A stretch of DNA of 64,000 nucleotides from Paenibacillus baekrokdamisoli (lineage in GTDB: Bacteria; Bacillota; Bacilli; Paenibacillales; Paenibacillaceae), in assembly GCF_003945345.1 (NCBI RefSeq), contig NZ_AP019308.1, positions 744,001-808,000 on the forward strand. The letters are read 5' to 3'. The notes below the pieces were generated by a model. It was not told the origin of the DNA, ran no database searches, and saw only the letters and a list, made by a program, of their open reading frames with translations. The position numbers were made by a program, and so were the translations under genes. Below, in pieces: positions 9,928-18,205 of this stretch. Numbering within the stretch: the stretch's first letter is position 1; each line of letters starts with the position of its first letter.

Positions 9928-10893
9928 ATGACAACGAAGCCAGAGCTGTTAGCTGGAGCAGCTTCACTTGAGGAAATCGAGCGGCTGATCAGTGCGGGTG
10001 CAGATGCATTCGTAATCGGTGAATCGCGTTACGGGATGCGATTGCCTGGGAATTTTGACAGCAATCAAATAAGTGAAGCAGTCAAGATCGCTAAACCGCA
10101 TGGTGTGCGAATATATGCAGCGCTTAATAATTTAATGGATAACGAGACTGTGAAGACATTGCCGGGTTATATCCAAGAACTATCTGACGCAGGTGTTGAT
10201 GGCATCGTTTTTGGTGATCCAGCTGTCCTCATGACTGTTCGCAGTATAGCCCCTGAAATGAAGCTGCATTGGAATGCAGAGATGACCTCAACTAATTACG
10301 AAACTGCGAATTACTGGGGTAGACGGGGTGCAGCAAGATTTGTACTAGCCCGCGAGCTTAATATGGAGCAGGTATTGGAAACGAAGGCACATACCGATCT
10401 TGAAATTCAAGTACAGGTTCACGGATTAACCAACATTTATCATTCCAAGAGACCGCTTGTTCATAACTATCTGGACCATCACGAGAAGTCAGAACGCACA
10501 CCTCTTACACATGAGTTGGAAACATCGACGCAGCCGAGAGGGAAGATTGAAGATGGGCTCTATCTGATTGAGATGGAGCGGCCTGATGAACGCTTCCCTA
10601 TTTATGAGGATAGCAATGGTACACATATAATGAGCTCGGATGATTTGTGCATGTTAGAGAATTTACATGAACTAATGGAAGTAGGAATCCATAGCTTCAA
10701 GATTGAGACGCTGTTAAAATCAATAGCGTACAATGAAGTGGTCATTCGTTCTTACCGAGCAGCGATAGACGCATATTTTGCAGATCCGGAAGGTTATTCG
10801 TTCCGTGAAGAATGGCTTGATGCCATTACGGCCGTTCAGGATCCTGCTCGTGAGCTTTCGTTCGGATTCTTTTATAAGGAACAGGTTTATTAG
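9928..10893 (+). CDS. trhP1: U32 family peptidase-like tRNA hydroxylation protein (YrrN/TrhP1-like)
   Basis: 321-residue member of the U32 'peptidase' family. The TIM-barrel-like repeats LLAGAASLEEIERLISAGADAFVIG and the C-terminal SSDDLCMLENLHELMEVGIHSFKIE are typical. In B. subtilis the adjacent pair YrrN/YrrO is needed to hydroxylate U34 (5-hydroxyuridine) in tRNA. As in YrrN, this shorter partner lacks the cysteine cluster present in YrrO. Lies 13 bases after mltG and 30 bases before its paralogue. Proteolytic activity is doubtful despite the family name. Confidence 0.85.
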   Translation: MTTKPELLAGAASLEEIERLISAGADAFVIGESRYGMRLPGNFDSNQISEAVKIAKPHGVRIYAALNNLMDNETVKTLPGYIQELSDAGVDGIVFGDPAVLMTVRSIAPEMKLHWNAEMTSTNYETANYWGRRGAARFVLARELNMEQVLETKAHTDLEIQVQVHGLTNIYHSKRPLVHNYLDHHEKSERTPLTHELETSTQPRGKIEDGLYLIEMERPDERFPIYEDSNGTHIMSSDDLCMLENLHELMEVGIHSFKIETLLKSIAYNEVVIRSYRAAIDAYFADPEGYSFREEWLDAITAVQDPARELSFGFFYKEQVY

Positions 10894-10923
10894 TCATTCG
10901 GATTTATTGGAGGTGTATATGTG

Positions 10924-12186
10924 ATGCGTACAGAAACTTCTCCCCGTTATAGTGGGAAAAGGCATCGGCTTGCAAAACCGGAGCTGCTAGCCCCTGCGGG
11001 TAATTTGGAAAAATTAAAATTTGCTGTCCATTATGGTGCAGATGCAGTATATATAGGTGGGCAGAAATACGGACTGCGCTCGAACGCGGATAACTTCAGC
11101 TTTGAAGAAATGAAGGAAGGCGTTGAGTTTGCAAGCCGCTATGGTGCAAAGGTGTTTGTTGCCACAAATATTTATGCTCATAATGAAGACATCGCTGGGC
11201 TTGAGGACTATTTGCGCAGCCTGCAGGATGCTGGTATTGCCGCTATTATTGCTGCTGATCCCGTTATCATCGAGACAGCTCAGCGGGTGGCACCGAAGCT
11301 GGAAGTTCATTTGAGCACACAGCAATCGACTTTGAATTGGCAGGCTGTACAGTTCTGGAAAGAAGAACAAATCCCTCGTGTTGTATTGGCTCGTGAGGTC
11401 AGCTTGGAGGAAATAGCAGAGATTAAAGCGCATGTTGACATCGAAATCGAAGCGTTTATCCATGGGGCAATGTGCTCCTCATTCTCTGGTCGATGCGTAC
11501 TGTCCAATCACTTTACGGATCGCGATTCCAATCGTGGAGGCTGCTCACAATCCTGCCGATGGAAATACGATATCTTTGAAGAAGACATGCCGATGTTTAA
11601 GCCCGAAGAAGACAAATTCACGATGGGTTCCAAAGACTTGTGTATGTTAGAAAATATTCCTGATTTAATTGAGGTGGGCGTTGACTCATTCAAAATAGAG
11701 GGTCGCATGAAAAGCCTCCATTATGTTGCAACGGTTGTTAATGCTTATCGACAAGCTATTGACTCGTATATGGCTGATCCGGAGCATTATGAGCTTAAGC
11801 AAGTGTGGCTGGATGATATCCAGAAAGCAGCGAATCGACCGTTGAATACAGGGTTTTTCTATGATACACCAGGATCTGAAGATCATATTTATGAGCCGGA
11901 GGAGAAGCTGGCACCTTATGATTTTGCTGGCGTTGTCCTCTCGTATGATCCGCAGACAGAACTAGCTGTAGTTCAGCAGCGTAACCATTTCAAGCCTGGG
12001 CAAGAAGTTGAGTTCTTTGGCCCTCAAGGGACGTTCTTTAAACAAACAGTTGGTGATTTAACAGATACGCAAGGGAATGCACTTGATGCAGCTCGACACC
12101 CCTTGCAGTCAATCGTTATCAAAACCGACTTTCCTGTAAAGCCGATGGATATGATGCGTAAACGAGTTCGTCTCGAGAAGAAATAA
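10924..12186 (+). CDS. trhP2: U32 family peptidase-like tRNA hydroxylation protein (YrrO/TrhP2-like)
   Basis: Paralogue of the previous gene, 420 residues. It begins KPELLAPAGNLEKLKFAVHYGADAVYIG and has the U32 signature EAFIHGAMCSSFSGRCVLSN followed by RGGCSQSCRW. These four cysteines probably bind an iron-sulfur cluster. A C-terminal beta domain starts near residue 330 (YDFAGVVLSYDPQ). Known partners make ho5U34 in tRNA from prephenate. The ATG at 10924 has better spacing from GGAGGTG than the GTG at 10921. In Bacillus the methyltransferase TrmR, completing mo5U, usually lies nearby; it is absent here. Confidence 0.88.
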   Translation: MRTETSPRYSGKRHRLAKPELLAPAGNLEKLKFAVHYGADAVYIGGQKYGLRSNADNFSFEEMKEGVEFASRYGAKVFVATNIYAHNEDIAGLEDYLRSLQDAGIAAIIAADPVIIETAQRVAPKLEVHLSTQQSTLNWQAVQFWKEEQIPRVVLAREVSLEEIAEIKAHVDIEIEAFIHGAMCSSFSGRCVLSNHFTDRDSNRGGCSQSCRWKYDIFEEDMPMFKPEEDKFTMGSKDLCMLENIPDLIEVGVDSFKIEGRMKSLHYVATVVNAYRQAIDSYMADPEHYELKQVWLDDIQKAANRPLNTGFFYDTPGSEDHIYEPEEKLAPYDFAGVVLSYDPQTELAVVQQRNHFKPGQEVEFFGPQGTFFKQTVGDLTDTQGNALDAARHPLQSIVIKTDFPVKPMDMMRKRVRLEKK

Positions 12187-12210
12187 AAGTATAAGTCATT
12201 AGTCCTAGAG

Positions 12211-12245
12211 CTTCCTGATCAGTATGAGATCAGGAAGTTTTTTTT
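12211..12245 (+). terminator. Intrinsic terminator closing the alaS-yrrO operon
   Basis: Perfect 10-bp stem CTTCCTGATC (12211-12220) / GATCAGGAAG (12228-12237), seven-base loop, then eight T. Confidence 0.9.
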
Positions 12246-12267
12246 GTGGGCATTTTTCTTGATGTTA

Positions 12268-12295
12268 TAACAAATGCGGATTGAATTACCGATAT
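12268..12295 (+). promoter_or_regulatory. Possible sigma-D type promoter for the chemoreceptor gene
   Basis: ACCGATAT (12288-12295) resembles the sigma-D -10 element GCCGATAT; TAAC at 12268-12271 sits 16 bases upstream where TAAA is expected. Chemoreceptor genes commonly use sigma-D. The 170-base leader that follows holds a short hairpin (CAGCTA...TAGCTG near 12361) and no riboswitch I recognise. Tentative. Confidence 0.3.
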
Positions 12296-12469
12296 ATAGG
12301 ATGTTGCACGTTAAAAAGTGATTAAGAAAGTAATGGGACTATGGAGTAATTAGGTATATTCAGCTATTAGATAGCACTAGCTGGATGAACTGCATACACG
12401 GATTGACACGTGCCCACAGACTTATTAGATGCAGAATGAAAAACTACTACAAACAGGTGGTGTCTTAAG

Positions 12470-14605
12470 ATGAGTTCCAACAAGAAGGCAGAGAATAATG
12501 TACCAGAGAAAGACTCGAAGAATATAAAGTCATTATATTCGAATTCAGTTCAGGCAATAGGAGGCATGAAGTTAAAAAGTCCATTCAAATCAGTTGGTAC
12601 TATGTTATTTCTGATTATTTTCTCGGCCATTTTGGTCTGTGTATTGGTAGTTGGATTATTTTCTTATTCCACTTCCAAATCTATCATTAAGAAAAAGGTA
12701 TCTGAATCGGATACAGTCGCGATCTCACAATCTCAAGGTAAACTCGATCTCATGTTCGGTAATTATGACGCGTTGACGATGCAAATTCTACTTGATAAAA
12801 ATATTCAAGAAAATCTGCAAAAATATGCGGGGACTAAGGAGGACTACGATAAATTTGATGCGCTTAAGAAAGTAAGTGAAACCATTCAAACTTATATTCT
12901 TGGTAATTCAAGTATCGTGGGAGCGGCTGTTGTTCCTATTAAAGGAGATGACAATACCGTTACGATAGGTGGGACCAACATAAGAACGGCAGAAGCGCAA
13001 AAATCTGACTGGATGAAGTCAGTAGTAGCTGCTTCCGGTCGAGTTGTATGGCTCCCTTCAAAAGAAAAAGGGTACAGTGGAACTTTGTCAGAGCCTACGG
13101 TTGCTCTGGGCCGTGTTATGAAAAACGCGATAACTAATGAGGCAACCTCTATTGTTGTTGTAGAAATCTACCTGAAAGAAATTGCTAAACAGTTAGAGGA
13201 TCTTAAGCTTGGGGCAGGCAGTGACATATCAATCGTTGATTCTAACAATAAAATTATATTTTCTTCCCTTCCTGGCAAGCTCGGCAATGATTCAGTCGTC
13301 AAGCTAACGAATGGAAAGGATATGCTTCCAAAAGCTTCTGAGACCGTTAATCAGGATGGTAATCAGATTCTTGCCGTGTATAGCAAAATAGACTCCACGA
13401 ATTGGTATTTGCTTGGAACGGTTCCGGTGGCCGAACTGGTTAAAGATGCTGCTCAGATCCGTGACATCACATGGATCATTGCTGCAATTGCTGCTTTGCT
13501 GGCCATCGGAATAGGATTGCTTGTAATTCGAATGGTTGCGATGCCGCTTATTCGACTCAAGAACCTAATGACTGAAGGGGAACAGGGGAATTTATCTGTT
13601 CGATCTAAAGTGAAATCAAAGGATGAGATTGGGCAGCTTTCTCAGAGCTTTAATCAGATGATGGCGCAAATAACGCAGCTTGTAACCCAAACGAATCAGT
13701 CTGCCCAAGATGTGCTTAGTACAGCGGGTGAGCTGACAGATGCTTCAAAGAAAACGGCTATATCCGCTAAGGAGATAGCTGTTGCAACTGAAGAGATCGC
13801 TAATGGGGCATCTAGTCTGGCGATTGAAGCTGATAAAGGCAGTGATTTGACTCAGGAAATCGGAGATCAAATGCAGCAGGTCATGTCAGCTAATGAAGAG
13901 ATGGGCGTTGCAGCTTCAGAGGTGGAACGCGCAAGTATGCAAGGAACAGCCTATATGAACAGTCTCATTGAGAAAACCGGTTTAACGGAAGAAATGACTC
14001 GTTCAATGGTGGAAAAGGTAGATCGTCTCAAAGAAAGTACTCGTTCGATCCGTAAAATTCTCGACTTGTTGAGTAATGTGTCCAAGCAAACGAATATCCT
14101 TTCGCTGAATGCAACGATAGAAGCGGCTCGCGCAGGCGCAGCTGGTAAAGGTTTCATGGTAGTAGCAGATGAAATTCGTAAATTGGCGGATCAATCTCGT
14201 CAATCCATCGAGATCGTCGGCCAAATTACCGATACAATCCAAAGAGAAATCGATGAGACGGTTAATGTTCTTTCAACCGCATATCCGATTTTCCAAGAAC
14301 AGATTTCTTCGGTAAAAGAAGCCAATCAAATTTTCTTAACGGTACAAAGTCAAATGGGTGATTTTGTAGGTCGTCTAAGTACAGTTACGAATTCAATCTC
14401 TGGGTTGGAGCGTTCGCAAGTTGTTCTCTCTGAAGCAATGAGCAACGTCAGTGCGGTTGCAGAGGAATCATCAGCAACTTCAGAGCAAGTAGCTTCCCTG
14501 AGTAGTGAACAAACCAGCATTGGGGAAGGCTTGGTCAGACTCTCTGATAAACTGGAGATGGTATCGAAAGGGCTTAAAGAGACACTTTCAAGATTTAGAA
14601 CATAA
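12470..14605 (+). CDS. Methyl-accepting chemotaxis protein
   Basis: Transmembrane chemoreceptor of 711 residues. A basic cytoplasmic tail leads to membrane helix 1 (about 44-67), an extracellular Cache-like sensor domain (about 70-320), helix 2 (about 330-350), HAMP (about 350-405) and the cytoplasmic signalling coiled coil. The hairpin tip [20 protein letters not shown] with [21 protein letters not shown] contacts CheA/CheW. The ligand is unknown. Flanked by terminators on both sides, so it is a single-gene unit. SD CAGGTGGTG precedes the ATG. Confidence 0.93.
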   Translation: MSSNKKAENNVPEKDSKNIKSLYSNSVQAIGGMKLKSPFKSVGTMLFLIIFSAILVCVLVVGLFSYSTSKSIIKKKVSESDTVAISQSQGKLDLMFGNYDALTMQILLDKNIQENLQKYAGTKEDYDKFDALKKVSETIQTYILGNSSIVGAAVVPIKGDDNTVTIGGTNIRTAEAQKSDWMKSVVAASGRVVWLPSKEKGYSGTLSEPTVALGRVMKNAITNEATSIVVVEIYLKEIAKQLEDLKLGAGSDISIVDSNNKIIFSSLPGKLGNDSVVKLTNGKDMLPKASETVNQDGNQILAVYSKIDSTNWYLLGTVPVAELVKDAAQIRDITWIIAAIAALLAIGIGLLVIRMVAMPLIRLKNLMTEGEQGNLSVRSKVKSKDEIGQLSQSFNQMMAQITQLVTQTNQSAQDVLSTAGELTDASKKTAISAKEIAVATEEIANGASSLAIEADKGSDLTQEIGDQMQQVMSANEEMGVAASEVERASMQGTAYMNSLIEKTGLTEEMTRSMVEKVDRLKESTRSIRKILDLLSNVSKQTNILSLNATIEAARAGAAGKGFMVVADEIRKLADQSRQSIEIVGQITDTIQREIDETVNVLSTAYPIFQEQISSVKEANQIFLTVQSQMGDFVGRLSTVTNSISGLERSQVVLSEAMSNVSAVAEESSATSEQVASLSSEQTSIGEGLVRLSDKLEMVSKGLKETLSRFRT

Positions 14606-14670
14606 TAAGGGATCGGCTTGGTGTAACGGATTCCGTTTGGAATGGTAAATGTGATGTAATATACAAAAAA

Positions 14671-14708
14671 GCATGCAGATTAGCATTCATAATCTGCATG
14701 CTATTTTT
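14671..14708 (+). terminator. Intrinsic terminator after the chemoreceptor gene
   Basis: Perfect 12-bp stem GCATGCAGATTA (14671-14682) / TAATCTGCATGC (14690-14701), followed by TATTTTT; A residues on the left allow function on both strands. Confidence 0.85.
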
Positions 14709-14787
14709 GTTTGTGTTAAAATATAGTCGATTTCAACCTGGTTCCAATAAAAGACTACCGCTCAATAATTCGCTACTTGATATATTC

Positions 14788-14968
14788 GAAGCCTTGTACG
14801 TAGAAGGCCGCTGCGCAGACGGATCATTCTTACGATCGCTGTTGTCTCCCTATTTCTTGATTCTATCCCTTAGGGGTAGAAATCGGGAGACAAAGGCGAC
14901 CGCTATCGCTTCTTCAGAACGATTCCATCCGCTTCGCTAGGTTAGTCGTGTGGCAAGCACTGATTATG
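14788..14968 (+). repeat. Dispersed palindromic intergenic repeat, copy 1
   Basis: A segment of about 180 bases that recurs in inverted orientation at 62354-62550. Shared blocks include GACGGATCATTCTTACGATC, TGTCTCCCTATTTCTTGATT and GGCAAGCACTGATTATG. The two halves of the element are themselves imperfect inverted repeats around the central TATCCCTTAGGGGTA near 14868-14882, so a transcript would fold into one long hairpin. It is open in one frame through both copies, but that reflects the repeat rather than a gene. The 14606-15081 gap contains only this element and two terminators. Confidence 0.85.
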
Positions 14969-15018
14969 GTTAAGAGCCTGTAATAATTGTGCTTTTTGGC
15001 TGTTGCATTGCAAAGAAA

Positions 15019-15048
15019 AGAGACGGGATAGAATTCCCGTCTCTTTTT
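15019..15048. terminator. Bidirectional terminator
   Basis: Perfect 10-bp stem AGAGACGGGA (15019-15028) / TCCCGTCTCT (15035-15044), with T residues after it on the plus strand and A-rich sequence (T-run on the minus strand) before it. It would end the minus-strand metallopeptidase transcript. Confidence 0.8.
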
Positions 15049-15081
15049 GAGTTGCGTCTACTTTTAAAGTCGATGGTGCAC

Positions 15082-15762
15082 TTAGTCTCGGCTTTGAGAG
15101 ATCATGATGTATTTGACTAGTGTCAGTAAGGAAATGAGTGCTGCGGCTACGTAGGTTAGCGCAGCAGCATTAAGTACTTTACCGACGCCGCGCTCTTCCT
15201 CGTTCGTAATGAAGCCTTCGGAAACCATTATGTCGCGAGCTCTACTGCTAGCATTAAACTCAACAGGCAAGGTGATTAACTGAAATGCGACAGCGCAGGA
15301 GAAGAAAAGGATACCTAGAGTGATCAATCCAGTGAAATTAAACATAAAACCAGCAATCAGCAAGAATGGTGCGAAACCAGAAGCAAAGTTGACGACTGGG
15401 AAGATACGATGACGCAATGCGAGCATCGGATAATGCTCTTTATGCTGGATCGCATGTCCGATCTCGTGACAAGCCACAGAGATGGCTGAGATGGATCTTT
15501 CGTAATAAACGGGTTCGGATAAACGTACAACACGATGAATAGGATCGTAGTGGTCTGTGAGTGAGCCTGCTACGGGCTCGATGGGTATATCTTGCAGGCC
15601 ATTACGATCGAGCATCCTTCTAGCAGCTTCGTAGCCAGTTAGCCCGCTCATCGCTTCGACGTCCGCCCAACGGTTGAAAGTACCTTTAACTCGAAATTGA
15701 GCCCATAAAGATAAAAGGAATGCAATGATGATCAAAAAGTCCATGGGATGAAAAAATAACAT
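15082..15762 (-). CDS. Membrane zinc metallopeptidase (YugP-like)
   Basis: 226-residue membrane protein of the YugP family (neutral zinc metallopeptidase). A membrane helix near residues 8-24 is followed by the conserved TGYEAARRML and the zinc site HEIGH at residues 99-103 in SVACHEIGHAIQH. Two or three membrane helices follow (about 120-165 and 200-220), and LPVEFNASSRA supplies the likely third ligand region. SD GGAGG lies just before the ATG. It shares the strand with the MerR gene upstream, separated by a tandem repeat. Substrate unknown. Confidence 0.88.
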   Translation of the reverse strand: MLFFHPMDFLIIIAFLLSLWAQFRVKGTFNRWADVEAMSGLTGYEAARRMLDRNGLQDIPIEPVAGSLTDHYDPIHRVVRLSEPVYYERSISAISVACHEIGHAIQHKEHYPMLALRHRIFPVVNFASGFAPFLLIAGFMFNFTGLITLGILFFSCAVAFQLITLPVEFNASSRARDIMVSEGFITNEEERGVGKVLNAAALTYVAAALISLLTLVKYIMISQSRD

Positions 15763-15780
15763 AAGCTTTCCCTCCTAAAA

Positions 15781-15943
15781 GTTTTTGCGTGGCTCTGCCT
15801 AAGAATACCGATTAGGTATTCTTGAAGCGAAAACTACATCGGAAGCATAAACTAAGTTTTTGCGTGGCTCTGCCTAAGAATACCGATTAGGTATTCTTGA
15901 AGCGAAAACTACATCGGAAGCATAAACTAAGTTTTTGCGTGGG
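15781..15943. repeat. Tandem 75-bp repeat, two perfect copies plus a partial third
   Basis: Copies at 15781-15855 and 15856-15930 appear identical; the third breaks off after about 12 bases at 15943. Each copy holds a perfect 9-bp inverted repeat AAGAATACC / GGTATTCTT with loop GATTA, flanked by outer arms AGTTTT.GC and GCGAAAACT, so each can form a long hairpin. Located between the MerR and metallopeptidase genes. Confidence 0.92.
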
Positions 15944-15951
15944 CTTTGCTG

Positions 15952-16392
15952 TTACATCAGACCGCCTTTATTAAGAAGAAGCATTAGCGCTTCGACGCAG
16001 GCTGCTGTCTGGGGAACAAGCCGTTTGAAGAGCAGCTTGGCCTGTTGTGGCTTCAATTGACTAAGAACAGGTTCAAGCTCTTTGACTTCACGTTGGAGCT
16101 GCTCCAGATGGAGCTGGAGGTCAGTGAGCTTACTTGAGACCTGCTCTTCAGATGAAACCTTGCGCCAACCATTAATATTAGCCTTGATTTCATCAAGAGA
16201 ATATTTATCTTTCTTCATTTGTACAATACGTTTGAGACGAAGCAAAGTTTCATCACTATAAAGACGATAATTTTTTGCAGAGCGTTTTTCTGGTTCAAGA
16301 AGCCCCATTGAAGTATAGAAATCAATCGTACGAGGGCTAACGTCGGCCAACTTTGATAATTCACCTATCCGGTATAACGGATGCTCTTGCAA
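15952..16392 (-). CDS. MerR family transcriptional regulator
   Basis: About 146 residues: N-terminal winged-helix (YRIGELSKLADVSPRTIDFY, LYSDETLLRLKRIVQMK), then a long coiled coil (about 80-125) and a short hydrophobic tail. The frame opens with a GTG at 16401, but that GTG is part of the SD sequence GAAGGTGG; the TTG at 16392 lies five bases after it and is the better start. No cysteine metal-binding cluster is visible, so a small-molecule or structural signal is likelier than a metal. Possibly co-transcribed with the downstream metallopeptidase. Confidence 0.85.
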   Translation of the reverse strand: MQEHPLYRIGELSKLADVSPRTIDFYTSMGLLEPEKRSAKNYRLYSDETLLRLKRIVQMKKDKYSLDEIKANINGWRKVSSEEQVSSKLTDLQLHLEQLQREVKELEPVLSQLKPQQAKLLFKRLVPQTAACVEALMLLLNKGGLM

Positions 16393-16630
16393 CGTTTCCA
16401 CCTTCTTTCATTAATGCGCACGAGTCCATCTTTATATATCCTATGATAACGAATTAAGAACCATACAGTCAAACGTTATGCTTTTCAAATATAAAATGTA
16501 ACAAAGCTGACATAACTAGCGAATGGAGCAATTCTTTCATTTTCAACATGAGAATAAAGATGTAAGTGTTCAGATAAATGCTGTAAAGGCGAAGGATAGC
16601 CGTCGATTTCAAACGTTTTCGCTTTATTTT

Positions 16631-16647
16631 TGTGAAAAAACTTAACA
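16631..16647. promoter_or_regulatory. GlnR/TnrA box I upstream of amtB
   Basis: TGTGA-AAAAACT-TAACA fits the TGTNA-N7-TNACA consensus exactly. Its centre is about 100 bases upstream of the predicted amtB transcription start, a position compatible with activation. A near-miss TGTTA-N7-TTGAA lies closer, around 16671. Confidence 0.65.
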
Positions 16648-16705
16648 TTAAATAGTTTCGAGCAAGCTAATGTTAGATTTTATTGAAGAAAATGATAAAA
16701 GCATA

Positions 16706-16734
16706 TTGTCAAATGGGGCACTTCTGACTATAAT
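16706..16734 (+). promoter_or_regulatory. sigma-A promoter of amtB
   Basis: TTGTCA (16706-16711), 17-base spacer, perfect TATAAT (16729-16734). Predicted start near 16741. Confidence 0.8.
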
Positions 16735-16755
16735 GACATTAAGTCTTTCATATCG

Positions 16756-16772
16756 TGTTAAATAACATCACA
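16756..16772. promoter_or_regulatory. GlnR/TnrA box II downstream of the amtB promoter
   Basis: TGTTA-AATAACA-TCACA is a perfect match to TGTNA-N7-TNACA, centred about 24 bases downstream of the predicted start and just before the amtB ribosome site. A bound regulator here would block transcription. Confidence 0.7.
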
Positions 16773-16789
16773 TTAGGGAGTGGTCGTCC

Positions 16790-18160
16790 ATGGTTAAAAA
16801 GTTATTAGTATCATTAAGTGCTCTATTGTTATTATTCCCAGCATTAGCATTCGCCGATGATCCATCCGCAGCAACTCTGAATATGGGACTGAACTCGATC
16901 TGGGTTATGGTTGCAGCAATACTGGTTATTCTTATGCAAGCTGGCTTCATATTATTAGAATCTGGTTCAACACGCATGAAGAATGCAGGACATATTGCAG
17001 GTAAAACCATTTTCACTTTAGGTCTTTGTACATTAGTATACTGGGCTGTTGGATATGCATTCGCTTTTGGTAGTGAAAATGCCGCTAACTCAATCAGTCA
17101 AGTTATTGGCTCCGGCAGTTACTTCTTTGCACCATCAATTGCAGCAGGAGATGGCGAGTCGTTGCCGACCACAATCTTCTTCATCTTCCAACTAGCTTTC
17201 GCTGCAGTGTCGCTCTCCATTGCTTGGGGTGGATTCGCAGAACGGGCAAAGCTTTCGGCCTATCTTGTCTTCACAGTTTTGTTTACAGCACTTATTTATC
17301 CGGTTGTCGCTCACTGGATTTGGAGTTCATCTGGTTGGTTGTTCACAAAAGGTGCGCAAGACTACGCAGGATCGACGGTTGTTCACTTAACAGGTGCAAT
17401 TGCAGCTTTCGCGGCAACCGTTCTTCTCAAACCTCGTATCGGTCGCTTCAACAAGGATGGTTCCGCTAATGAAATACTTGGTCACAACCAAGTATTCGGA
17501 GCTTTATCCGTATTAATCCTTTGGGTAGGATGGTTCGGTTTTAATGCCGGTAGTGCGCTTAGTGTAGGTGATGGATTTTTCGGTTACGTTGCGTTTAATA
17601 CACAATTGGGTGCAGCTGGAGGTGCAGTAGCGGCATTGCTGATCTCCTGGTTAGTAAATGGCAAAGCTGACATCACTACTACATTGAATGGCGCACTCGC
17701 AGGTCTCGTAGCGATTACGGCGACTTGTGCGTTCGTAGATCCTTGGGCAGCGGTTGTCATTGGTCTAGTAGCTGGTGTTCTCGTATTCTTCAGCTCCAAA
17801 TTCTTTGAGAAAGTCAAAGTGGATGATCCGATCTTCGCTCTTTCCGTACATGGAACAGCAGGTATCTGGGGTACGCTTGCTAATGGTATCTTCGCAACCG
17901 ATCTTCTTGCTAAGAAACTAAATGTAGGTCAAGGTGGTTTGATTGACACAGGTAACTGGCATCAATTGTGGGTTCAATTCGAATCCGTTGTCGTTTGTGG
18001 AGGTTACACACTTGCAGCATCCTTCTTGTTGCTTGGTATCATGAAGCTTGTTATGGGCTTGCGTGTTACGGAAGAGCAAGAAATTATCGGTCTTGATCTC
18101 TCGGAGCATGGTACTTACGGCTACCCAGAGCAAATGAAAAAAGCGCAACAAAGTCTGTAA
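16790..18160 (+). CDS. amtB: Ammonium transporter AmtB
   Basis: Ammonium channel of 456 residues with a cleavable-looking signal (residues 1-22, ending ALAFA-DD) and about 11 membrane helices. The signature appears as DYAGSTVVHLTGAIAAF, carrying the first of the twin pore histidines; the second is in SVHGTAGIWGTLANGIFA. FNAGSAL and NTQLGAAGGAVAAL are also typical. Two GlnR-type boxes flank its promoter, so it is probably induced under nitrogen limitation. No glnK follows; a GlnD-like nucleotidyltransferase gene does. Confidence 0.96.
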   Translation: MVKKLLVSLSALLLLFPALAFADDPSAATLNMGLNSIWVMVAAILVILMQAGFILLESGSTRMKNAGHIAGKTIFTLGLCTLVYWAVGYAFAFGSENAANSISQVIGSGSYFFAPSIAAGDGESLPTTIFFIFQLAFAAVSLSIAWGGFAERAKLSAYLVFTVLFTALIYPVVAHWIWSSSGWLFTKGAQDYAGSTVVHLTGAIAAFAATVLLKPRIGRFNKDGSANEILGHNQVFGALSVLILWVGWFGFNAGSALSVGDGFFGYVAFNTQLGAAGGAVAALLISWLVNGKADITTTLNGALAGLVAITATCAFVDPWAAVVIGLVAGVLVFFSSKFFEKVKVDDPIFALSVHGTAGIWGTLANGIFATDLLAKKLNVGQGGLIDTGNWHQLWVQFESVVVCGGYTLAASFLLLGIMKLVMGLRVTEEQEIIGLDLSEHGTYGYPEQMKKAQQSL

Positions 18161-18205
18161 TCTCAGCAAATGACAGTTCATACTGACACCAGGGGTGAGG
18201 GTTGC

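Noticed and set aside
12296..12469. Leader of the chemoreceptor gene considered as a cyclic di-GMP riboswitch
   Set aside because: No conserved GEMM sequence blocks could be found.
14698..14940. 80-codon open frame whose end resembles a frame at 62383-62565 on the other strand
   Set aside because: The similarity comes from the dispersed palindromic repeat; neither has an SD and both are in non-coding repeats.
15781..15943. Tandem 75-bp repeats considered as a CRISPR array
   Set aside because: The copies are contiguous and identical, with no unique spacers and no cas genes.
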